NCBI GenBank assembly: GCA_900473745.1
Contig: UCMW01000014.1
Coordinates: forward strand, 118,507-182,506
Origin: Hyphomicrobiales bacterium
Lineage (GTDB): Bacteria > Pseudomonadota > Alphaproteobacteria > Rhizobiales > Rhizobiaceae
Length of the DNA stretch: 64,000 nt
Direction: 5' to 3'
Each line of letters starts with the position of its first letter. The stretch's first letter is position 1. Shown one piece after another: positions 44,657 through 53,544 of this stretch. The position numbers and the translations under genes are program-made. The notes under the pieces were generated by a model. That model had not been told where the DNA came from. It saw nothing but the letters and a program-made list of their open reading frames with translations, and searched no databases.

Positions 44657-45636
44657 AGGCTTCCTCCCAGCTCGTCCTCGATGTGAACGCGAATGATCTC
44701 GTCGAAGGAGCTTTCCGCCGTGAAGCCGAGTGCGCGCGCACGGGTCGCTTCGAAACCGGGCGCCCAGCCGGCGCAGATGCGCATGATCATCTCGTCCGGC
44801 TCATGGCGGATAAGCTTGACGGCTTTCTCCCCGGCCACGCGACGCAAGGCTTCGATCTGTTCGCCCACCGTGGCACTCAGTCCCGGCATGGAGAGATTGC
44901 GTCGGGGGCCGACCTTCTCCAAGTCGATCGTGGCGCCATGGATCAGGAAGCCCACGGCCGAACGCGGTGACGCGTGCCAGTGGCGCACGTCTTCGCCGAC
45001 CGGAAGGATGGCTTCCTGGCCGACGAGAGGCTCCCGCAAAATGTTGGAAAAGAAGCCGGACGCCGCCTTGTTGGGTTTGCCCGGGCGAATGCAGACGGTG
45101 GGCAGTCGGATGCCGATGCCGTCGAAATAGCCCTTGCGGGAATAGTCCGACAACAGAAGTTCGCAGATGGCCTTCTGCGTGCCGTAGCTGGTCAGCGGCG
45201 TCGTGTGGAAATCGTCCGGGATCGGATAGGGCAGGGGCGCGCCGACCACCGCGATCGAAGAAGTGAAGACGAGCCGCGGTCGGTAGCCATCGGCCAGATG
45301 GGCGAGGCGGATCGCTTCGAACAGGTGACGGGTCCCGTCGAGATTGATGCGGTAGCCCTTCTCGAAATCCAGTTCCGCTTCGCCGGATACGATAGCGGCA
45401 AGGTGGAAGATAACGTCGGGGCGCGAGGCGATCAGCGTTTCGGCAGATCCTGGGTCGGAGAGATCGAGCGTTTGAAGCGACACCTTGCCGGTGAATGCGG
45501 TCGGCGCTTCAGGCGTTACCACATCGACGAGCGTCATGGCTTCGACTTTCCTGCCGTCCAGGGTGCGGTCCCTGGTGAGACGTTCTGCAAGCTTGCGCCC
45601 GACCATGCCGGCCGCGCCAATGATCAGCACATGCAT
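44653..45636 (-). CDS. denD: NAD-dependent epimerase/dehydratase-family dehydrogenase, D-erythronate dehydrogenase-like
   Basis: This 327-residue extended short-chain dehydrogenase has the NAD motif GAAGMVGRKLAERL (residues 7-20) and the catalytic pattern SS...YGTQK (Tyr-x-x-x-Lys in TSYGTQKAICELL). The sequence style, including MHVLIIGAAGMVGRKL and RPGKPNKAASGF, matches the D-erythronate dehydrogenase DenD group. It is the first gene of the minus-strand operon, and its 163-base upstream gap holds TTGTC-type operator candidates. No 4-carbon acid kinase or isomerase of the standard erythronate route is present, so the substrate may be a longer acid. Confidence 0.78.
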   Translation of the reverse strand: MHVLIIGAAGMVGRKLAERLTRDRTLDGRKVEAMTLVDVVTPEAPTAFTGKVSLQTLDLSDPGSAETLIASRPDVIFHLAAIVSGEAELDFEKGYRINLDGTRHLFEAIRLAHLADGYRPRLVFTSSIAVVGAPLPYPIPDDFHTTPLTSYGTQKAICELLLSDYSRKGYFDGIGIRLPTVCIRPGKPNKAASGFFSNILREPLVGQEAILPVGEDVRHWHASPRSAVGFLIHGATIDLEKVGPRRNLSMPGLSATVGEQIEALRRVAGEKAVKLIRHEPDEMIMRICAGWAPGFEATRARALGFTAESSFDEIIRVHIEDELGGSL

Positions 45637-45677
45637 ATTCCGATTCCTCCCTCGGCATTCATCCGCCTCGCCGCACT

Positions 45678-45731
45678 ATCAGACAAGGTCGGAAAATCAA
45701 AAAATCAATTGTAAGGTTGTCTGATAACCTT
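45678..45731. promoter_or_regulatory. candidate GntR operators between the denD-like operon and the FAD dehydrogenase
   Basis: ATCAGACAA (45678-45686) and its exact inverse TTGTCTGAT (45717-45725) stand 30 bases apart. The second copy is itself inside AAGGTTGTCTGATAACCTT (45713-45731), which has six-base inverted arms. The same TTGTCWG half-sites recur upstream of the FAH gene and of the EamA gene. The GntR/FadR gene encoded nearby is the likely reader; binding is inferred. Confidence 0.55.
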
Positions 45732-45799
45732 ATATCATCTGCTTGGAAACCCAAATTTTGGATGTCAACCCGGTCTCGGGATGGCGAGGAGTGCGAGCA

Positions 45800-47257
45800 A
45801 TGGATGCTGCAATTGGCCTGAACAGTGGTGGCGCCGGCGGAAGCGAACCGGCGGCGGCTCTAAGGAAAGCGCTGGGAGGCGACCTCGTCCTGAGCGGCGC
45901 AGACATCGAGCGCTACTGCCGCGACTGGCACGGCGACGTGACGAGTGGCGCACTTGCCGTCGTGCGTCCGCGAACGACAGCCGAGGTTTCTGCCGCCGTC
46001 CTCGCGATCCGCGCCCTCGGTCTTTCGATCGTTCCGCAAGGGGGGAATACCGGGCTCGTGCTCGGCTGCACGCCCGACGATCCGGATCGCCAGGTGATTG
46101 TCAGCCTGGAACGCATGACGGCCGTACGGCGGATCGATGCGGATGATTTTTCCGCGGTGGTCGAGGCCGGGGTCATCCTTTCCGACTTCAAGGATCAGGT
46201 CGAGGCGGCCGGGCTCTATTTTCCGCTTGCTTTGGGCGCGCAGGGGTCATGTCGGATCGGTGGCAATGTTTCGACCAATGCTGGCGGCATCAACGTGCTG
46301 CGCTATGGGATGACACGCGAATTGGTGCTCGGCCTTGAGGTGGTGTTGCCTGATGGATCGATCTTCGACGGACTGTCGACGCTGAGGAAAGACAATCGCG
46401 GCGTCGATCTCAAGCAATTGTTCATTGGAGCCGAGGGGACGCTGGGGATCGTCACGGCCGTTTCCGTTAAACTCATGCCGCCGGCCGAGAAGGTTGCAAC
46501 CGCTCTCCTCGGTCTGGCTGCGCTGCCGGATGCAATCGAACTCTATCGTCGGGCGCGGCGTGACTGCTGCGACCTGATGTCCGCCTTCGAGTTCATGCCC
46601 CCGGTCGCCTTCACTCTGGCGCAGGAGGCGATCCCCGATCTTGCGATGCCTATGAGCGCCGACTACCCGGCCTATGTGCTGATGGAGATCTCTGGTTCGG
46701 GTCTCGTCGATATCGACGACCTCATGCAGCGTTTCCTGGAGGGCGTGATGGAGGACGGTCTGGTGCTGGACGGCGTGATCGCTGCCTCGCGAAGCCAGGC
46801 GAAAAACCTCTGGCTGTTCCGGGAGGGCATGAATGAAGGGCAAGCGAAACGGGGTACCCATCTGCGAACGGATGTCTCCGTGCCCCTGTCGAGTCTCGCG
46901 GCGTTCGTCGAAGCGGCAGAGGCTGCGGTCATGGCGCGTCTCCCGGATTGCACCTGCGTCTCCTATGGTCATGTGGGCGACGGCAACGTGCATCTCAATG
47001 TCCTGCCCCCCGGAGGTCTCGCGGCCGACGAGGTACGGGAGCGCATCTATGCGGCGAAAGGCGTGATCAATGCGGTGCTCGACGATTTCGGAGGGTCGAT
47101 CAGCGCGGAACACGGGATTGGGCGGCTGAAGAAGGCCGACTTCCTTTCTCGTTTGCCTTTTGTCCAGCGACAGTTGCTGACGGCTATCAAGCGGGCCATC
47201 GACCCTGACTGGATCATGAACCCGGGTTGCCAATTGAATTCCGATGCAGATTCGTGA
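45800..47257 (+). CDS. FAD-dependent 2-hydroxyacid dehydrogenase (D-lactate/D-2-hydroxyglutarate type)
   Basis: This flavoprotein of about 485 residues has the FAD-binding segment IVPQGGNTGLVLGCTPDD, the region LALGAQGSCRIGGNVSTNAGG and the C-terminal metal/substrate motif YGHVGDGNVHLNV followed by SAEHGIGRLKK. These are the hallmarks of D-2-hydroxyglutarate/D-lactate dehydrogenases. Start at 45800 is supported by GAGGAG upstream; a TTG at 45743 would extend it into the operator region. It is divergent from the denD-like operon and 33 bases upstream of the GntR gene, so it probably oxidises a D-2-hydroxyacid made in the same pathway. Confidence 0.84.
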   Translation: MDAAIGLNSGGAGGSEPAAALRKALGGDLVLSGADIERYCRDWHGDVTSGALAVVRPRTTAEVSAAVLAIRALGLSIVPQGGNTGLVLGCTPDDPDRQVIVSLERMTAVRRIDADDFSAVVEAGVILSDFKDQVEAAGLYFPLALGAQGSCRIGGNVSTNAGGINVLRYGMTRELVLGLEVVLPDGSIFDGLSTLRKDNRGVDLKQLFIGAEGTLGIVTAVSVKLMPPAEKVATALLGLAALPDAIELYRRARRDCCDLMSAFEFMPPVAFTLAQEAIPDLAMPMSADYPAYVLMEISGSGLVDIDDLMQRFLEGVMEDGLVLDGVIAASRSQAKNLWLFREGMNEGQAKRGTHLRTDVSVPLSSLAAFVEAAEAAVMARLPDCTCVSYGHVGDGNVHLNVLPPGGLAADEVRERIYAAKGVINAVLDDFGGSISAEHGIGRLKKADFLSRLPFVQRQLLTAIKRAIDPDWIMNPGCQLNSDADS

Positions 47258-47290
47258 AATACCGGAGCAGTGGCAAGGAGACGAGCAGGT

Positions 47291-48019
47291 ATGGCGATCG
47301 ACCTCGGGCAGATCAACTTCGGACAAATAAGGCGCAGTGAGCACCTGCCTGCTCGCATCGCCGCCCAATTGGCCGATGAGATCAGCCAGGGACGGCTCAA
47401 GCCCGGTGAACGTCTGCCGACCGAACATGTTCTCGCCAAGACGCTTGCCGTCAGTCGCTCGGTCGTCCGCGAAGCGATCGCGCAATTGCGCAACGAAGGC
47501 CTCGTCGAGACCCGCCAGGGCGTGGGTGCCTTCGTCTGCGAACCCTCCGCCCGGCCAATCCGGATCAAGGATGGCGAGCTTTCGACGCCTCAGAGCTTTC
47601 GCGCACTTTTTCAGCTGCGCGTGCCGCTCGAAATAGAGGCGGCCGGACTCGCAGCGGTCCACCACACGCCTGGTGATCTCGCCAAGATCGACGATGCCCT
47701 GTCGCATATGACCGGTGCTGCCAAGTGGACGGAGCAGGGGATCGTCGCCGATCTCGCCTTCCACAGAGCGGTCGCCGAGGCGACCCACAACGAATACTTC
47801 GCGCTTTTCATCGGCTTCATCGCCGAGCGCATCAGCCTTGCGATCAACGCGGCCCGCTCCCGAGCCGTTCTCGAAGAGATTGTGGAAGTGACTATCGCGG
47901 AGCATGTGCGGCTGCGGGATGCGGTAGCTGGCCGCGATGCGGTCGAGGCACGTGAGGCCATGCGCGCCCATTTGCACGGGGCTGCGAGCCGTATCGACCT
48001 CAGTCTCGAGCAATTCTGA
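47291..48019 (+). CDS. GntR-family transcriptional regulator (FadR/FCD subfamily)
   Basis: This 242-residue regulator has an N-terminal winged helix (LADEISQGRLKPGERLPTEH, then SRSVVREAIAQLRNEGLVET) and a helical FCD ligand domain with metal-ligand candidates in DLAFHRAVAEATHNE and in EHVRLRDAV. Start at 47291 has AAGGAGACGAG upstream. It lies between the FAD dehydrogenase and the FAH/TRAP operon, and palindromes of one type stand in front of both divisions of the island. It is probably the pathway-specific repressor, released by a sugar acid or its breakdown product. Confidence 0.87.
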   Translation: MAIDLGQINFGQIRRSEHLPARIAAQLADEISQGRLKPGERLPTEHVLAKTLAVSRSVVREAIAQLRNEGLVETRQGVGAFVCEPSARPIRIKDGELSTPQSFRALFQLRVPLEIEAAGLAAVHHTPGDLAKIDDALSHMTGAAKWTEQGIVADLAFHRAVAEATHNEYFALFIGFIAERISLAINAARSRAVLEEIVEVTIAEHVRLRDAVAGRDAVEAREAMRAHLHGAASRIDLSLEQF

Positions 48020-48106
48020 CAGCCGAGCTGCCACGCGGTTTGTCCACAAGGCGGTGATACGGGGTAGACAGCCTGAAATTCTGACCGTAAGAATGCGCAT
48101 CGAGAG

Positions 48107-48125
48107 TTGTCAGACATCCTGACAA
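48107..48125. promoter_or_regulatory. candidate GntR operator upstream of the FAH/TRAP operon
   Basis: TTGTCAG-ACATC-CTGACAA is a perfect seven-base inverted repeat about 50 bases upstream of the chosen FAH start. It shares the TTGTCWG half-site with the palindromes at 45678-45731 and 53256-53276. Confidence 0.6.
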
Positions 48126-48175
48126 TAGGGCAAGGCGACGAAGGTCCCGGCCCAAGGACAGGGAGGAGGTCCGTC

Positions 48176-49345
48176 TTGCAGCCTGGAGAACGCCTGGAAT
48201 CCGCTTACATCTTGCCGGAGGACGCATCGGAAGCGCTGCTTGTCGGTCGCGTCTGGTCCAATGCCGCTGGCGGCCCATGCGTGGTTCTCGTTCGCAACGG
48301 TGAGGTGCTCGACCTGACGGCGGTTGCGACGACGGCTTCCGGCCTTTTTGAGATCGAAGATCTGGCGGAGCGTCTGTCATCGAAAAGCGACCTTCCGGTC
48401 CTCGGTACTCTCGACAGTTTTCTTTCCGGTGAGGCGGGGCGCCTGCTCGCGCCGATCGACCTGCAGGCCGTCAAGGCTGCGGGCGTGACCTTTGCCGACA
48501 GCATGCTGGAGCGGGTGATCGAAGAACAGGCCAAGGGCGATGCCGCCCGCGCTCAGGCCATTCGCGAGAAGCTGGCGCCGGTGCTGGGCGACAGTCTCCG
48601 GGGGCTTGTTGCAGGCTCGGAACAGGCTGCGAAGGTGAAGGCGTTGCTCCAGGACATGGGTCTCTGGTCGCAGTACCTCGAAGTGGGGATCGGGCCGGAC
48701 GCCGAGATCTTTACCAAGGCGCAGCCCATGTCCTCGGTGACCTGTGGCGATACCGTCGGCATTCACCCCATTTCTCATTGGAACAATCCCGAGCCCGAAA
48801 TCGTTCTTGCAGTTCGTTCTGACGGCAAGATCATCGGCGCGACGCTCGGCAACGACGTCAATCTACGGGACGTCGAAGGACGTTCGGCATTGCTCCTCGG
48901 CAAGGCAAAGGACAACAACGCGTCCTGCTCGGTCGGGCCTTTCATCAGGCTCTTCCATGGCAGCTTCACCATGGACGTGTTGCGGACGGTGCGCGTTTCA
49001 CTGCTGGTCAAGGGCGAGGACGGCTTCGAGATGACGGGGGAAAGTCCGATGGAGGCTATCAGCCGCACGCCGGAAGACCTGGCTTCCCAATTGCGCAATC
49101 GAAATCATCAATATCCCGACGGTGCTGTTCTGTTTCTCGGAACGATGTTCGCTCCGGTCAAAGATCGGCGTGGTGCCGGTCTCGGTTTCACCCATGAGGT
49201 GGGGGACCGCGTCGAGATTGCGACCTCTAAGCTTGGACGTCTCGTCAACTGGGTCGACCGCACGGATGCCTGCGCCGAATGGACTTTCGGGACGCGTGCT
49301 CTCTTTGAAAACCTGGCCGCACGCGGCCTGTTGGGAAAGGCCTGA
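48176..49345 (+). CDS. fumarylacetoacetate hydrolase (FAH) family protein
   Basis: This enzyme of about 389 residues has the FAH metal-binding fold in its C-terminal part (NNPEPEIVLAV for the acidic metal ligands, and GATLGNDVNLRDVEGRSA). FAH-family enzymes act as hydrolases, decarboxylases or dehydratases on keto-acids, including diketo-deoxy sugar acids. A TTG start at 48176 with GGGAGGAGG eleven bases upstream is preferred; the open frame starting at 48107 would begin inside the operator palindrome. It is followed four bases later by the TRAP transporter genes, so it likely acts on the imported or derived sugar acid. Confidence 0.83.
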   Translation: MQPGERLESAYILPEDASEALLVGRVWSNAAGGPCVVLVRNGEVLDLTAVATTASGLFEIEDLAERLSSKSDLPVLGTLDSFLSGEAGRLLAPIDLQAVKAAGVTFADSMLERVIEEQAKGDAARAQAIREKLAPVLGDSLRGLVAGSEQAAKVKALLQDMGLWSQYLEVGIGPDAEIFTKAQPMSSVTCGDTVGIHPISHWNNPEPEIVLAVRSDGKIIGATLGNDVNLRDVEGRSALLLGKAKDNNASCSVGPFIRLFHGSFTMDVLRTVRVSLLVKGEDGFEMTGESPMEAISRTPEDLASQLRNRNHQYPDGAVLFLGTMFAPVKDRRGAGLGFTHEVGDRVEIATSKLGRLVNWVDRTDACAEWTFGTRALFENLAARGLLGKA

Positions 49346-49349
49346 CAGC

Positions 49350-49883
49350 ATGGCGAAGGCAATCGCGCTCTTCTATCGATTTCTGGACCTGCTCCTGATC
49401 CTGCTGCTGAGCGGGATGGCGATCATGGTCTTCGTCAATGTCGTGATGCGATATGCGTTCAATTCGGGCCTGACGGTCTCGGATGAAATGGCCCGTTACT
49501 TCTTCGTCTGGCTGACCTTCATCGGCGCTGTGGTCGGCTTTCGTGAACACGGGCATCTCGGTGTCGAATCCCTCGTTGCCATGTTCGGAAAGCGTGGACG
49601 TGTCATCTGTATGGTGCTCAGCAATCTTCTCGTTCTGGGTGTCTCGCTGCTGTTTTTCTGGGGAACCTGGAAGCAGTTGCCGATCAATGCCAGCATGAGT
49701 GCGCCCGTGACCGGGCTTTCCATGGGCTGGGTTTACGGGATCGGTTTCTTTACCGGCGGCATGTGCGCGCTGATCGCCCTAGAACGTCTGTTACGCCTTG
49801 TGACCGGACGGGTCACTGACGAAGAGATCGCCGCGTTTGCTGGTGAGCATCTCAGCATCGAAAAGCTGGTGGAGCGCGCCTGA
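49350..49883 (+). CDS. TRAP transporter small permease (DctQ family)
   Basis: This 177-residue inner-membrane protein has four hydrophobic segments (LLLILLLSGMAIMVFVNVV, FFVWLTFIGAVVGF, VLSNLLVLGVSLLFFWG and WVYGIGFFTGGMCALIAL) and the DctQ signature RYAFNSGLTVSDEMARYFFVW, here in one run of near-family consensus. It overlaps the large permease by one base. The TRAP class uses an ion gradient and a periplasmic binding protein. Confidence 0.85.
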   Translation: MAKAIALFYRFLDLLLILLLSGMAIMVFVNVVMRYAFNSGLTVSDEMARYFFVWLTFIGAVVGFREHGHLGVESLVAMFGKRGRVICMVLSNLLVLGVSLLFFWGTWKQLPINASMSAPVTGLSMGWVYGIGFFTGGMCALIALERLLRLVTGRVTDEEIAAFAGEHLSIEKLVERA

Positions 49884-51160
49884 TGACCCTTGTTGTCTTC
49901 ATCGTCTCCCTGCTCGGCTCCATGGCGATTGGCGTGCCGGTAGCGTTTTCGCTGATGTTCTGCGGTGTTGCCCTCATGTGGTACATGGGCATGTTCAACA
50001 GCCAGATCATTGCCCAGAACATGATTGCGGGTGCTGACACATTTACATTGCTGGCGATCCCCTTCTTCGTTCTGGCCGGCGAACTGATGAACTCCGGCGG
50101 CCTTTCGAAGCGGATTATCGAGTTCGCGATTGCCTGTGTCGGGCATATCAGAGGCGGTCTCGGCATTGTCGCCATCATGGCGGCCGTCATCATGGCCAGC
50201 ATCTCCGGTTCCGCCGCTGCCGATACGGCAGCGCTTGCCGCTATCCTCATTCCGATGATGGCCAAGGCCGGGTACAATGTGCCGCGTTCCGCCGGCCTCA
50301 TCGCATCCGGCGGTATCATCGCACCGGTCATTCCGCCGTCGATGGCATTCATCGTCTTTGGCGTTGCCGCAAATGTCTCGATTACACAGCTATTCATGGC
50401 CGGGATCGTTCCCGGTATTCTGATGGGTCTCTCGCTTGTCGTCGCATGGCAGATCGTGGTTCGTAAAGACAACGTCCTGCCCTTGCCCAAGGCCCCGGCG
50501 AAGGAACGGCTGCGCGTGACCGGGCGTGCTGCCTGGGCACTCGGCATGCCTGTCATCATTCTCGGCGGCATCAAGGCTGGCGTGGTCACGCCTACGGAGG
50601 CAGCTGTCATTGCTGCGGCTTATGCCATGTTCGTGGGCATGGTGATCTATCGCGAGCTGAAACCGAGGGATTTGCCGCAGGTTATCCTGCAAGCGGCCAA
50701 GACAACCTCGATCATCATGTTCCTGGTCTGCGCCGCACTCGTGTCCGCCTGGCTGATTACCGCGGCCAATATTCCCGGCGAAATCACGGCTTATATCGAG
50801 CCACTGATCGATCGCCCGATATTGCTGATGTTCGTCATCATGCTGCTGGTGCTCGTGGTCGGAACGGCACTGGACCTCACGCCAACCATCCTGATCCTGA
50901 CGCCCGTGCTGATGCCGATCATCAAGCAGGCAGGCATCGACCCGGTCTATTTCGGCGTCATGTTCATCATGAACTGCTGCATCGGCCTGATCACCCCGCC
51001 CGTCGGTGTCGTCCTCAACGTCGTCAGTGGCGTCGGACGCGTGCCTCTCGGGAAGGTGATTACGGGCGTTACGCCATTCCTGCTGGCACAGGTTCTAGTG
51101 CTCTTCTTACTCGTGTTGTTCCCAGACATCGTCATCGTGCCGGCTCAATGGCTGCGCTGA
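49883..51160 (+). CDS. TRAP transporter large permease (DctM family)
   Basis: This 425-residue polytopic protein has the DctM signatures: FTLLAIPFFVLAGELMNSGG near residue 53, ASISGSAAADTAALAAILIP, GGIIAPVIPPSMAFIVFGV, and a C-terminal NCCIGLITPPVGVVLNVVSG. It forms the ion-coupled pathway with the DctQ subunit. It follows dctQ directly and is 46 bases before the binding-protein gene, in the same transcription unit as the FAH gene. Confidence 0.88.
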   Translation: MTLVVFIVSLLGSMAIGVPVAFSLMFCGVALMWYMGMFNSQIIAQNMIAGADTFTLLAIPFFVLAGELMNSGGLSKRIIEFAIACVGHIRGGLGIVAIMAAVIMASISGSAAADTAALAAILIPMMAKAGYNVPRSAGLIASGGIIAPVIPPSMAFIVFGVAANVSITQLFMAGIVPGILMGLSLVVAWQIVVRKDNVLPLPKAPAKERLRVTGRAAWALGMPVIILGGIKAGVVTPTEAAVIAAAYAMFVGMVIYRELKPRDLPQVILQAAKTTSIIMFLVCAALVSAWLITAANIPGEITAYIEPLIDRPILLMFVIMLLVLVVGTALDLTPTILILTPVLMPIIKQAGIDPVYFGVMFIMNCCIGLITPPVGVVLNVVSGVGRVPLGKVITGVTPFLLAQVLVLFLLVLFPDIVIVPAQWLR

Positions 51161-51206
51161 CGACCATAACTGAACCAACTCATTTCAATCCAAGGGAGGA
51201 TATATC

Positions 51207-52211
51207 ATGAGGAAAATACTACTCGCTACCACAGCAATGGCATTCGCCGTTTCCGGTGCGGCGCCGGCTTTTGCCGAATTCAACGACCGGACCATTCGTG
51301 TGTCCAACGGCATCAACGCCGACCATCCGGTTGGAAATGGCATCGATGCGATGCAGAAATGCCTTGACGAGAAGTCTGGCGGCAAATTGAAGCTTCAGGC
51401 GTTCTGGGGCGGCGCTCTCGGCGGCGACCTTCAGGCGACGCAGGCCCTGCGTTCAGGTGTTCAGGAAGCCGTGGTGACGTCGTCATCGCCACTGGTCGGC
51501 ATCGAACCTGCGCTCGGCGTGTTCGACCTGCCGTTCCTGTTCGGCTCGGCTGACGAAGCCTACAAGGTTCTCGACGGCAAGTTCGGCGACATGATGAGCG
51601 AGAAGCTGGCAGCTGTCGGCCTGGTCAATCTCGGCTACTGGGAGAACGGCTTCCGCAACCTCTCGAACTCGGTGCGTCCGGTGACCAAGTGGGAAGACTT
51701 CGAGGGGATGAAGGTTCGCGTCATGCAGAACAACATCTTCCTCGATACCTTCCAGAACCTGGGCGCCAATGCGACGCCGATGGCGTTTGGCGAAGTCTTC
51801 TCGGCGCTGGAAACCAATACGATCGACGCGCAGGAAAACCCCTATGTGACGATCGATACCTCGAAGTTCTTTGAGGTCCAGAAGTATATCACCGAGACAA
51901 ACCACGCCTATACGCCGTTCCTCTTCCTCTTCTCCAAGGCGATTTTCGATACCTATACGCCTGAAGAGCAGACTGCCTTGCGTGAATGCGCCACCGTCGG
52001 GCGTGACGTCGAACGTTCGGTCATTGCGGACCTCAACAAGAAGTCGCTGGAAAAGATCAAGGCGGCTGGTCTCGAAGTGAACGTGCTTTCGGCCGAAGAG
52101 CAGCAGCGCATTCGCGAGAAGTCTGCTGTCGTCTACGAAAAGCACAAGGAAGCGATCGGGCCTGATGTTGTGGACAGCATTCTGGCCGAGCTCGCAGAGA
52201 TCCGGAAATAA
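51207..52211 (+). CDS. TRAP transporter substrate-binding protein (DctP family)
   Basis: This 334-residue periplasmic protein has a signal peptide (ILLATTAMAFAVSGAAPAFA) and the DctP/TRAP fold. The carboxylate-binding arginine region is seen in MKVRVMQNN, and ALETNTIDAQENPYVT is typical of this class. An AAGGGAGGATA ribosome-binding site precedes the ATG. Clustering with dehydratase and dehydrogenase genes points to an acidic sugar as ligand. The operon ends with a strong terminator just downstream. Confidence 0.88.
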   Translation: MRKILLATTAMAFAVSGAAPAFAEFNDRTIRVSNGINADHPVGNGIDAMQKCLDEKSGGKLKLQAFWGGALGGDLQATQALRSGVQEAVVTSSSPLVGIEPALGVFDLPFLFGSADEAYKVLDGKFGDMMSEKLAAVGLVNLGYWENGFRNLSNSVRPVTKWEDFEGMKVRVMQNNIFLDTFQNLGANATPMAFGEVFSALETNTIDAQENPYVTIDTSKFFEVQKYITETNHAYTPFLFLFSKAIFDTYTPEEQTALRECATVGRDVERSVIADLNKKSLEKIKAAGLEVNVLSAEEQQRIREKSAVVYEKHKEAIGPDVVDSILAELAEIRK

Positions 52212-52253
52212 CCTCCCTGGTCGTGGCTCTCCTTAAGGGGCCGCACCAGAAGA

Positions 52254-52286
52254 AGCCCGCAGCGGAACTCCGCTGCGGGCTTTTTA
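52254..52286 (+). terminator. terminator of the FAH/TRAP operon
   Basis: A perfect twelve-base stem AGCCCGCAGCGG / CCGCTGCGGGCT with an AACT loop is followed by a run of T. It lies 42 bases after the dctP stop and just before the convergent EamA gene, so it may serve both directions. Confidence 0.88.
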
Positions 52287-52291
52287 CATCT

Positions 52292-53221
52292 CTATTCGGG
52301 AATGGACGGTAGGACCGCGTCCCGTTTCTTCAGCTGCTGTTCCCGGAAGAAGATGAACAGGCCGGAGCCGACGATCAGTGTCGCGCCGACCACCATGGTC
52401 AGCCTCGGCACCTCGCCGAAGAAGAAATATCCGAACACGACGGCCCAGAGCAGAAGCGTGTACTGCAATGGAGCGACCGTGGCGGCGTCCGAAATCTTGA
52501 GCGCGCGATTGACCAGCATGTGGGCGCTCATTGCGACGATGCCGAGCAGGCCGAGCAGCAACACTTCCGTGCCGGAATTGAGCGGGGCCCAGCCGAAGGG
52601 GGCGGCGACCAGACCGACCAAAGCCGCCCCGCCAGTTTGGAAAAGGACCAGGGTCTTGTCGGGCGTGCCTCTCAGGCTGCGTCCGGTGAGCATCATGAAG
52701 GCGAAGGCTGCGGTACCGATGATGGAAATCAGGGCCGGTGCCGTGAACATGGCGCTCGAGGGTTCGAGTGTGATCACGACACCGACGAAGCCGACGGCAA
52801 TCGCGGCCCAGCGCCGCCATCCAACCTTCTCACCCAACAGGAAGGGGGCGGCCGCAGCCACGTAGATGGGCGCTGCCAGCCAATAGGTCATGACGTCCGC
52901 AAGCGGCAGATACATGACGGCATAGTAGAAGCAGAACAGTTCCAAGGTAGAGAAAATGACACGCATCAGCTGCAGTCCCGGCCGCTCTGCCTCGACGACC
53001 GGCTTGAAGCCCGCCATCCAGAGAAAAGGCGCCAGGACGACAAGTGCGGCGATGCTCCGGAGCAGGATAACCTGCCCTATGCCGTAGTTCGCAACCAGCC
53101 ACTTGCCCATGGCATCATTCAAGGCGAAGAGCAGCATGCCAAGAAGCATGACCGCCGGACCTGCCAGACCGGCAAATATCCAGGCTCTTTGTCCGCCGTG
53201 GTCGTTAGTGCGTATCGTCAT
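52292..53221 (-). CDS. EamA/DMT-family transporter
   Basis: This 309-residue inner-membrane protein has about ten hydrophobic helices as two EamA repeats (first from VMLLGMLLFALNDAMGKW, second from LISIIGTAAFAFMMLTGR). The start at 53221 is supported by GGGAGGAGTG just upstream; the longer open frame would run through the operator palindrome and a low-quality leader. DMT proteins usually export metabolites. The TTGTC palindrome 35 bases upstream links it to the sugar-acid regulon. Confidence 0.84.
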   Translation of the reverse strand: MTIRTNDHGGQRAWIFAGLAGPAVMLLGMLLFALNDAMGKWLVANYGIGQVILLRSIAALVVLAPFLWMAGFKPVVEAERPGLQLMRVIFSTLELFCFYYAVMYLPLADVMTYWLAAPIYVAAAAPFLLGEKVGWRRWAAIAVGFVGVVITLEPSSAMFTAPALISIIGTAAFAFMMLTGRSLRGTPDKTLVLFQTGGAALVGLVAAPFGWAPLNSGTEVLLLGLLGIVAMSAHMLVNRALKISDAATVAPLQYTLLLWAVVFGYFFFGEVPRLTMVVGATLIVGSGLFIFFREQQLKKRDAVLPSIPE

Positions 53222-53544
53222 CACTCCTCCCGAGTAGATCTTAGGCAACGTGGATTTTGTCATGTTGCCTGACAAATGTGATCCGTTTTGTCCGATCGAT
53301 CGGTGAATGGCAAGCGAGAAAGCAGGTTCGACCGGTCCGTCCGACGCAGGTGAAACAAAAGAAATTGTATAGTCAAATATTTGAATATACGAGTTAATTG
53401 GGGTCGATCGGTGCAAGACCCGAATTGCGAGTACATCGCCTCGCTTTCACCAAAAATGGCCGCGTCCATATTAACCGAAACTTAATCATGCGCTTTGTGA
53501 AGTTGGGCGCTTATGTTAGCTATTACCCTAGGGAGGTAGGGGTA
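53222..53544. other. divergent intergenic region (323 bp)
   Basis: This gap lies between the EamA gene and the NarL-type regulator. It contains the TTGTC palindrome at 53256-53276, an AT-rich part around 53350-53395 and a GGGAGGTAGGGG ribosome-binding site at 53531. No gene is recognised. Confidence 0.5.
53256..53276. promoter_or_regulatory. candidate GntR operator upstream of the EamA gene
   Basis: TTTGTCA-TGTTGCC-TGACAAA is a perfect seven-base inverted repeat about 35 bases upstream of the EamA start. Its right arm contains CTGACAA, the same half-site as at 48119-48125. Confidence 0.55.

Noticed and set aside
46247..48100. Minus-strand open frame of about 617 codons.
   Set aside because: It is the antisense shadow of the FAD dehydrogenase and GntR genes, both of which have clear family motifs; the translated sequence is His/Arg-rich and has no known domain.
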